From: Lepidurus packardi
Taxonomy: Eukaryota; Arthropoda; Branchiopoda; Notostraca; Triopsidae
Direction of reading: 5' to 3'
NCBI GenBank assembly: GCA_023053545.1
Contig: JAKZAN010000007.1
Location: forward strand, 8,680,001-8,744,000
DNA: 64,000 bases
This document shows positions 56,690 through 64,000 of the stretch, one piece after another; position 1 is the stretch's first letter; each line of letters begins with the position of its first letter. The notes beneath the pieces are model-generated. The model searched no databases and was not told the DNA's origin. It worked only from the letters and a program-made list of their open reading frames with translations. The position numbers and the translations under genes were made by a program.

Positions 56690-57782
56690 GAGCGTATGTA
56701 TTGCTTTCAAATCTGATGAACAGTTTTCGAGAAGTTTTGTTCCGACAGTTTGACTACTTGAGTTGGGACATTGTGCTGCTACAGCAAACTGGTGACAACT
56801 TGCACTTCTCATGAACTAAACAAGCCGGCCATTAGCTATCTATTGCTTTTCTTACTTGCTTACGCAAGGCTTTCGCGAAACAATAACAAACGTCAACGCC
56901 ATCTACTGACTTTTCCTTTTCATTACTTGCTTACGCAAGGCTTTCGCGAAACAACAACAAACGTCAACGCCGTCTACTGACTTTTTCTTTTCTTACTTGC
57001 TAACGCAAGGCTTTCGCGAAACAACAACAAACGTCAGCGCCGTCTACTGACCTTTTCTTTTCTTACTTGCTAACGCAAGGCTTTCGCGAAACAATAACAA
57101 ACGTCTGCGCCATCTACTGACTTTTTCTTTTCTTACTTGCTTACGCAAGGCTTTCGCGAAACAACAATAAACGTCAGCGCCGTCTACTGACCTTTTCTTT
57201 TCTTACTTGCTAACGCAAGGCTTTCGCGAAACAATAACAAACGTCTGCGCCATCTACTGACTTTTTCTTTTCTTACTTGCTTACGCAAGGCTTTCGCGAA
57301 ACAACAACAAACGTCAGCGCCGTCTACTGACTTTTTCTTTTCTTACTTGCTTACGCAAGGTTTTCGCGAAACAATAACAAACGTCAGCGCCGTCTACCGA
57401 CTTTTTCTTTTCTTACTTTCTTACGCAAGGTTTTCGCGAAACAATAACAAACGTCAGCGCCATCTACTGACTTTCTTTTCTTACTTGCTTACGCAAGGCT
57501 TTCGCGAAACAATAACATACGTCTGCGCCATCTACTGACTTTTTCTTTTCTTACTTACTTACGCAAGGTTTTCGCGAAACAATAACAAACGTCAGCGCCA
57601 TCTACTGACTTTCTTTTCTTACTTGCTTACGCAAGGCTTTCGCGAAACAATAACATACGTCTGCGCCATCTACTGACTCTTTCTTTTCTTACTTGCTTAC
57701 GCAAGGCTTTCGCGAAACAATAACAAACGTCAGCGCCATCTACTGACTTTTTCGTATCAATAAGCTAAGGTATAAGGGAGCC
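56690..57782 (+). mobile_element. M1 MITE-like element, copy d, expanded by an internal 70-bp array
   Basis: The left part matches M1 (TTGCTTTCAAATCTGATGAA, CATTGTGCTGCTACAGCAAA, AACAAGCCGGCCATTAGCTA). The 3' end is TCAATAAGCTAAGGTATAAG then GGAGCC. Between them 13 units of 68-70 bp recur (ACGCAAGG at 56863, 56933, 57003, 57073, 57143, 57213, 57283, 57353, 57423, 57491, 57561, 57629 and 57699). Other M1 copies hold one unit. Confidence 0.92.
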
Positions 57783-59329
57783 TTAGTGGTATGGCTTTTC
57801 GAATTGATTTTAGAATATTTTATCTTGCATTTTTCTCCTTCGTGCCTCTTATGTATTGGAGAAGAGCGAGCTGCCCCTCCCGATTACTGGATAATGTATA
57901 CATGGAGACGCTTTATAATGGGGTAGAAAGGGGACAGTCTTCCTTGTAAGAGTTTTTGGGGGTTGTTTGTTGCCAGGACCACACGACAGTTTTTCGCCTC
58001 TTCTTGGGTTGGACAACGTGTGCTTTCCTTTACCGGTTTATCGATTTTTTGGTCGGCCAACTCAATCCCTTGCCGAAACACGTAACTGCACCCCCATCTC
58101 CCTGCTTATCCCTCACCCCAGTTTTGCTCTCAAACATACTAACTCAGTAAAACCCTTAGAAACCCATAGAACGGTGTGACTCTATATAACTCAAGCTGAT
58201 CACGTTTTTTTTTCCTTCAATAATCCCATTTTCGATAATCCGCCCCTCCAATAAGTTCTTGATCCTGATTCTGCTGGGCCTATTTCTCCCCCTTTGTCAA
58301 TGTCTCTTGCCTGTTCTGGCTTCTTAAGGAGCTTCCCAAGTCCCATTCAGGTAACACAACAGGAGAGTCCAATACGAATATGAGCAATATCAGCATGTGT
58401 AGTGTTGAAAGCGAAAACAAAAGAACCCATGTCACTAGGCAACCCAGGACAATAACCGCCGACTTGGTTCATTTTTTTTTTCTCCATTTCCGTTCTTTCT
58501 TCCTTTCTTCCAGCAGGAGGGAGACGAACTGAGCCCACCCTTTTAATCATGGCTTAATGAAAGAGGTTGTTCCTTAATTAAAAGCACAGGATGACAACCA
58601 AGATTGTTCGGGACCGACCAAAAAAAAACAAAGGGAAAGGTTCTGTGTGCATAGGAGGGCTGGGCGAGTCACTTTGCGAGTCACAAACTGCATTGGCTTC
58701 GATTATTGTAGGAGGAGTTCCGAGTTTGAGGATCTAGAAAGCTCATGAAAGGTACCGGTGAGTACACGCTTCAATCTAATGTGAAAGGGAGAGGGGTTTT
58801 GGGTGGAAAATGGATACCTTTTGACAGAGGCTTAATTTGGTACCTTTGGGGTACAAATTTTAAGGATTGTGAAAGAGTTTCAAGTTTTTTATGTTTGTTT
58901 TTCCACGTTTCTTTGTATTTACTGTTTTAAAGAGTTGAACAAAAGAGGGACAAGTATTCCAAGTGCAGGTTTAAAGGTAATGGAATAGGTTTATGAGAGC
59001 TTGGTTGTAGTGTCGTGAGTAAAAGCTAGTAATGTACCGGTACCGGCGAGGTCTTTCTAGTTCCCTGCCTAAAAGCATATAGACATAACGTCTATGCGTT
59101 TCTTTGTGTTTGTGCAATGTGGTGGTTGGTGTCTAGACGTTCATTGTAATTTTTTGTAGATGGAAGAGCTTCGGTATTGACATAACGTGGTAGCTTGATA
59201 AAGTACATACAACAAGCAGGGGCAAACAGCTAATTATACTTTGTTGTACCCAGAAACACGATTATTTTATTTCATTTTTTACCCTTGTTAGAGTAGATGC
59301 TGTAATAGTAAAAAGTGTAAGGAAATAAA
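57783..59329. other. Non-repetitive sequence, no clear gene
   Basis: At 58757 a donor-like ACCG|GTGAGT follows an acceptor-like ATTGTAG (58713) with a 43-base gap, but no frame or partner supports an exon. Other frames are short. Confidence 0.5.
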
Positions 59330-59795
59330 GTAATAGGTGCCGCTTATTGTGATCACTGGTTGTTAGAATCAGCTCTTTATGGATCCAATTTCAAAAGACC
59401 GATTCCAAATGATAACATTCATAACATTTTAATCCATATTAGAATCACACTTGCAGATATTAGAATCAATTCTAAAGAATCTTCCCATGTACAGTCACGA
59501 AACTACATGAACTTTGCGTATTGACCAATGACATTGCTTTTACGTTCTTTTGAGCAATCCTGTCATTCCCAGCCTACTACTACGCTTAGGGAGAAATCCC
59601 TTTTAAACTTCCCAATTCAATGAGCAGGTTATTCAATTGTATGACTAGTTCCTTTAATGGACTGGGAAAATTAGAAGGAATATCGTGTTGAGATCCCTAT
59701 CTAAGCGTAGGAATAGGCTTCAAAGGCGCAGTGTTAAATGTGTTTTAGACGCGTGGTTATATAAAAACGGCGAGGAACAAGAAAAGAGTAAAAAA
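59330..59795. repeat. R3 dispersed element, copy b, without array
   Basis: GTGCCGCTTATTGTGATCAC through AATCCATATTAGAATCACAC, GACCAATGACATTGCTTTTA, ATGACTAGTTCCTTTAATGG, CTAAGCGTAGGAATAGGCTT and AAAGGCGCAGTGTTAA follow copy a in order. The region expanded to four 135-bp units in copy a is one diverged unit here. Confidence 0.88.
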
Positions 59796-59800
59796 AATAA

Positions 59801-60954
59801 CATTCTATTGCGTATTTTCGATTTTCGGTTATTAGAATCTTCGCTTAATAGAATCAGTATTCACTTGAAAGTTTGGGAACAGGCAGTGAAACAAGCTTCC
59901 GCGGAATCTGATCCTTCAACTTTCTTTTGGCGAGATTTTTCTTCCTCAGCGGTTTTTAATAGCAGTAGTTAACAGTTGCCTCCCAACCGATTTATCACAT
60001 GTTACACTGGCCCGTCTGAAACTTGTAGCTTCAGAAGAACAATTGCCAGCACAAAGCACTCTAACTTACAATACAGCGCAAAAAATCTAGTTTCTAGTGA
60101 TACATCACTTTCAGTCACACGCCTTTTAGTAATGAAGTTATCAAAGATAGAAAACAAAGACCGAGCGCCTCGAGTCATGCTACGACACGTCCGTGACGTC
60201 GCGCCCCAAACTTGAAACGCCCATAACTCGTGAACGGTTGACCCGAAAAAATTCGAACGAAGTGCTTGGTTCCTAACCTAACCTAGACTACCAGCACCCG
60301 TGCAGTTAACTTATCCCCTCCAAAGCTTCTATTTTGGAAAGGACTAACCAGCACAAACGTACTCTGACTTACAATACAGAGCAAAAAATCTAGTTTCTAA
60401 TGATACGTCACTTTCAGTCATACGCCTTCTAGTAATGAAGTTATCAAAAATAGAAAACAAAGACCGAACGCCTCGAGTCACGCTACGACACGTCCGTGAC
60501 GTCGCGCCCCAAACTTGAAACGCCCATAACTCATGAACGGTTGACCCGAAAAAATTCGAACGAAGTGCATGGTTCCTAACCTAACCTAGACTAGCAGCAC
60601 CCGTGCAGTTACCTTATCCCCTCCAAAGCTTCTATTTTGGAAAGGACAATTACCAGCACAAACGTACTCGTAGACGTAGACTTACAATACAGAGCAAAAA
60701 ATCTAGTTTCTAATGATACGTCACTTTCAATCCTACGCGTTGTAGGAACGAAGCTAGCCAAGATAGAAAAAGAAAGTCCAAGCGCCTCGAGTCACGCTAC
60801 GACACGTCCGTGACGTCGCGCCCCAAACTTGAAACACCCATAACTCGTGAACGGTTACTCCAAAAAAAATCGAACAAAATGCGTGGTTCCTGTCATTCTA
60901 TTGCCTATTTACGGTTTATTAGAATCTCCGCTCAATAGAATCAAAATTCACTTG
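59801..60954. repeat. R1 composite: three about 305-bp units between direct repeats
   Basis: An about 65-bp segment (CATTCTATTGCGTATTTTCG, then TTAGAATCTTCGCTTAATAG) at 59801-59868 recurs at 60894-60954. Between them lie the R1 left arm (matching 22402-22610) and three units with left boxes at 60082, 60384 and 60696 and forward boxes CACGTCCGTGACGTCG at 60194, 60497 and 60811. All three octamers are TGACGTCG, one base off the palindrome. CTAACCTAACCTAGACTA words are at the unit ends. Confidence 0.88.
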
Positions 60955-62911
60955 ACAAACGTGATCACAATACGCGACATCTGTTGCAGTTCTTTTCCTA
61001 TGTTTGGCCTTCGCATCGGCCCACGCTAACAACTAAACCCCGAACCTCTCTGCCCTCATGCGGGTCTTGTCTCAACAACACCACCAACATAATTCTCAGA
61101 AATAAATTAACGGAAAATAGTCATTAATGGAACATTGGTTTCACTCGCAGCAACGTACATAATAAACTTGTCCACTTTAAGTCATTCCGAGGCGAATCTC
61201 AACCATATAGCCGTGCCTAATCCGTTTATGTGTATGTGAGCGTGAATTATATGGGAAATAATCAGATTTCGGGGATCGTATTGTATTGTACTGTATTACT
61301 ATTTGAGGGGAGCTAAGGCTACGGGCTAAGGATAGTTAGGGAACTTAAAGCGTCATATAAGAGGGATATAGAGAGGGTATATTTATGTGTGGTTTTTATA
61401 TCAAATGGGTGGGAGTTCTTGCACTTTATCGTTTGTGGAAAGGGGGAGTAAGAGTTGAAGGTCGTTAAAAAAAACAACAAATTATTGTACTTGCATTGGT
61501 TACTTCGGGAGAGAAGGGGATGCCAGAAGCCTTGTGTGTGATCGAGTCCCCTTGAGCTGTGGAGGTTGGTTAGCCAAGAGGGGGTTTTTGTTCGTTAAAG
61601 TTTGGCGTTCGTTTCGTTCGTGAGTTAGCTTAGGTTGTCGACCGGAGCAGCGGCTAGCAATGCTCAAGTCACGTTTTCGCCCTCTTTGCCCATGCCCTAA
61701 TGGTATTCCATCGTTAGCTTTTTACCTTCGCAAGGAAAACGAAGGAAAAGGGTTGATGCTATCGTAAAGTAGGGCGTCCGGCGAAGTAATCTCGCTCAAC
61801 CACTTGACAAATGTCTTGCGGGAAAACGGAAAACTAGTGCAAAAAGAGAACAATAAGGCCAATCCAAACACTAAAAACCCCTGGGTTGAGTGTAGCCACG
61901 GCCTTTGCTGAACCCCTCGTTACATTTCAACGCTTCTTGAGATGTTTTAGTATCGAGTGCGAGGAATTCCACCCCATAAATCCTGAAATTGCAATGAAAA
62001 CGAAAAACAATTACAGCTCGACCAACTTGTTTCTGTCCGTTTTCTTAAAAAAAAGATGCAGGGAAGACAACCAGGCAGAGAACTCTCTTTCTGCATTCTG
62101 TTTCAGAACGGAGAACGAATAACGCAGAAAGAAAGAAAGAGAGAGGGAAAAAGACATCCAAAGCCACAGTCGGCGCTCTATCTGTAAAAGGAAGCCTCAT
62201 ATATCACACTGGGAGCCCGCACCCATTCTTTATGATCCTTTGTAATTTCCTGGTGCGACCAAGAAAAATAATCTTAACTTTTATAGATTTTTGTTTAAGA
62301 TATAATTTTTTTTTTTTTTTTTTTTTTTTCGTTGTTCATCGTTTGAAACCTCTATGGTAGGGTGGTGATCGATGCGGGTTGGAAGGATTGAATCTGGCCG
62401 TATTAGTTTTCGGTTTTGAGGAGGAAATCCCGAATGGATGGGTTTAGAGCGAAAGAAAAGCTTGTTTTTGTCACATCATTAAGGTTCCATATGGAATGGT
62501 GGTATATGGTTAATGCGGTGGAGCTGTTGTGAACTAATCATCGTCGTCGTCCCTTGGTGCGGTCCTTTCATATCTTTTGGGCTGGTCTCATATCGCAAGA
62601 ATCTCTTTCAATTAAGCGTTTCCTATCAGGCAAATTGGCTGTGGTCCACATTGGAAAGGGGGGGGGGGGTGAGTAAAGGGTCTTTGGCATCTGGCAATTT
62701 GCCTCGTAACATGGCTTTGCTGCGTCTGGAAAAGCCTTCTACGGATGAGCTAATTTGTATGTGGGAGGGGAAAAAAAGAAGGCCTGTATCCCGCCAGAGC
62801 GGTTGGAATTGTCCAAATAGAATAAAAATAAAGTAGAGGATCGAGAATGAAATCTTGGGAGTGCTTTTTGTAGAAGGAATAACAAGGTTGGGATTGAAAA
62901 CTTTTCGCATT
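60955..62911. other. Non-repetitive sequence, no clear gene
   Basis: A T run is at 62306-62329 and a G run near 62658. The frames at 62513-62910 overlap on both strands and are unrecognised. Confidence 0.5.
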
Positions 62912-63360
62912 GATATACCTTAGCTCGGTAGTGGCGGTTAGCATGGGAACAAGTTTGGAACAACTTTTTGAAAAAAACTGCGTTTAATGAGAAATTTCTT
63001 TGATAGTAGTCTTGAGCTTGCCAACAGGTAGTGCACAACCAATACACAGTTGTGTACCATGAGTAATACATTTGCAATGTGCAAATGAAGTTTGCAATTG
63101 AGAAATACGTTACCTGAAGGTGTGTCTTGTGGTTGTGCACTAACTGCTAATAAAAGAAAACAATTTTTTTTAGATTGCCTTCAAAGCGGACAAGCCGTTT
63201 TCGAGAAATCTTGTTCCGAGAGTTTGACGACTTGATTTGGGATATCGTGCTGCCACAGCAATTGTGGTGACAAGATGTACTTTCTTTCGCGAAACAAAAA
63301 CAAACATCAGCACCATCTGTTGACCCTTTCCCCATCTTTAAGCTAAGGTATACGGGAGCC
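62912..63360 (+). mobile_element. M1 MITE-like element, copy e
   Basis: 5' GATATACCTTAGCTCGGTAG faces 3' AAGCTAAGGTATACGGGAGC C, which is the clearest 3' terminal repeat in the window. The body matches copy b (CCAACAGGTAGTGCAC, TTGCAATGTGCAAATGAAGT, CAGCACCATCTGTTGACCCT). TTAA follows the 3' end, but other copies are followed by TTTA or TTAG, so the target site is not fixed by this. Confidence 0.83.
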
Positions 63361-63404
63361 TTAAACAAAACTGTAATAGCTTTGAATGCCAAAACCCTTT
63401 CAGA

Positions 63405-63490
63405 ATCAAGCAAAAGATCTCGTTTCTGGTCATCTTTTACTTTCCAGCCTGTACAAATTAGCAGTTGAGCTAATAAAGGAAGAAAATAGA
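63405..63490. repeat. R1 left-box fragment
   Basis: AGATCTCGTTTCTGGTCATC and TTAGCAGTTGAGCTAATAAA match the left part of the R1 copy at 41.4 kb, which also lies just right of an M1 element. Confidence 0.6.
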
Positions 63491-63504
63491 ATTTAAAAAA
63501 ATAA

Positions 63505-63569
63505 ACAATAACAAACATCAGCGCCATCTGTGTGAGTCTTTCCCATCAATAAGCTAGGATACGGGAGCC
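63505..63569 (+). mobile_element. M1 3'-end fragment
   Basis: CAATAACAAACATCAGCGCC, ATCTGTGTGAGTCTTTCCC and AAGCTAGGATACGGGAGCC are the M1 3' end alone. Confidence 0.8.
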
Positions 63570-64000
63570 TTAAAAGTATCCTAGTGTGGCTTTGGAATTA
63601 TTGTAAGAATATTTTTTGCTCTTTTAGGCGACGTTAAGTGGAGTTAGTAGAGGAAGAAGAGGGGGGTTATTGGTAGTGAAATAGTCGCTGCTGAACTCTG
63701 GTCTTGAGAGGGTCCGGAATGGTTCTGGGGAGAAGTTTGTTGGCTCAGAAGTACCAAGTCAGCTCAAAATTGGTCAGGCACTCGATGATACGCTGCTTCA
63801 TATCTCCTATGTGAAGCCATAAAAGTAATAATAAAAAAAAGTTGAGGGAATTATGGCGTTTGGCCGGAGAAATTATTCAGGCGAACGTGCATAGGATGGT
63901 TTCCCCCCATCAATGATGAGGAAAACGCAACGGGTGGCAGGTACACTCTGGCTTTGGCACGAACTTATCGTGTGCTCCATACAGAAATATATATACCAAG
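63570..64000. other. Non-repetitive sequence, no clear gene
   Basis: A plus-strand frame ending at a TAA at 63822 finishes LLHISYVKP, which loosely resembles the end of some retroelement polyproteins, but it is only about 46 codons long and has no supporting domain. The rest is unassigned. Confidence 0.4.

Noticed and set aside
61525-61560. B-box-like word GATCGAGTCCC suggesting a tRNA
   Set aside because: No T-stem pairing around it and no A box or cloverleaf upstream.
63360-63364. TTAA after M1 copy e as a piggyBac-type target site
   Set aside because: Other copies are followed by TTTA, TTAG or TAAA, so the TTAA is not consistent.
63670-63822. Frame ending LLHISYVKP, like the end of some LTR-retroelement polyproteins
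   Set aside because: Only about 46 codons, with no integrase or chromodomain sequence before it and no LTR seen.

Overview
The window looks like repeat-rich, gene-poor nuclear DNA from an animal. It is moderately AT-rich and has many A or T runs of 20-33 bases on both strands. It has no long open frame (the longest is about 170 codons), no operon-like packing, and no rRNA or tRNA gene that I could find. Short interstitial runs of the TTAGG type near 10.69-10.80 kb weakly favour an arthropod or another TTAGG-telomere lineage. I cannot name the organism. I recognise no protein-coding gene with confidence. Five stretches look like possible exons with plausible splice sites, and one of them also has TATA boxes: 8.1 kb (-), 23.4 kb (+), 32.6 kb (+), 46.1 kb (-) and 49.95 kb (+). 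All are offered at low confidence.

Most of what can be described is repeat. Three dispersed families recur. R1 is a few-hundred-base element holding a CREB/ATF-type TGACGTCA palindrome; it occurs near 8.8-9.7, 16.2-17.2, 22.4-23.1, 41.4, 46.6, 47.8-49.2, 51.0, 53.2-54.3 and 60.0-60.9 kb, with a fragment at 63.4 kb. M1 is a MITE-like element with about 20-bp terminal inverted repeats ending in GGGAGCC; it occurs near 18.5, 19.2-19.5, 31.0, 40.6, 56.7 and 62.9-63.6 kb. R3 is present at 33.6 and 59.3 kb. Each family has at least one copy in which an internal segment has expanded into a tandem array while other copies kept a single unit.

Layout: 0-2 kb unremarkable; 2.06-3.43 kb two related satellites (103 bp and about 237 bp); 4.4-4.7 kb AT-rich 30-mers; 5.8-7.5 kb a higher-order repeat whose 28-bp unit is a perfect heat-shock-element trimer; 8.8-9.7 kb R1 array; 10.6 kb TTAGG-like repeats; 11.8-13.0 kb a tandem unit with a base-pair-conserved hairpin; 13.7-14.6 kb 130-bp satellite; 16.2-17.2 kb R1 duplication; 18.2-19.7 kb M1 cluster; 22.4-23.1 kb R1; 24.2-24.9 kb palindrome-containing array; 28.2-29.2 kb 200-bp array; 31.0 kb M1; 33.6-34.6 kb R3 with 135-bp array; 35.8 kb 123-bp duplication; 36.9 kb A-rich array; 40.6-41.7 kb M1 plus R1; 44.3-44.9 kb duplication; 46.6-49.2 kb R1 copies and array; 50.0-51.5 kb array with TATCGATA motifs interrupted by an R1 copy; 53.2-54.3 kb R1 array; 56.7-57.8 kb M1 with 13 tandem 70-bp units carrying CTCF-like cores; 59.3-61.0 kb R3 plus R1 composite; 62.9-63.6 kb M1.

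The main pattern is that several unrelated repeat units each carry a known palindromic or architectural transcription-factor motif: HSF (GAAnnTTCnnGAA), CREB/ATF (TGACGTCA), DREF/BEAF (TATCGATA) and CTCF-like (CAGTAGATGGCGC). They occur in arrays of 4 to about 20. Whether this reflects factor binding or only amplification of sequences that happened to contain the motifs cannot be decided from sequence alone.
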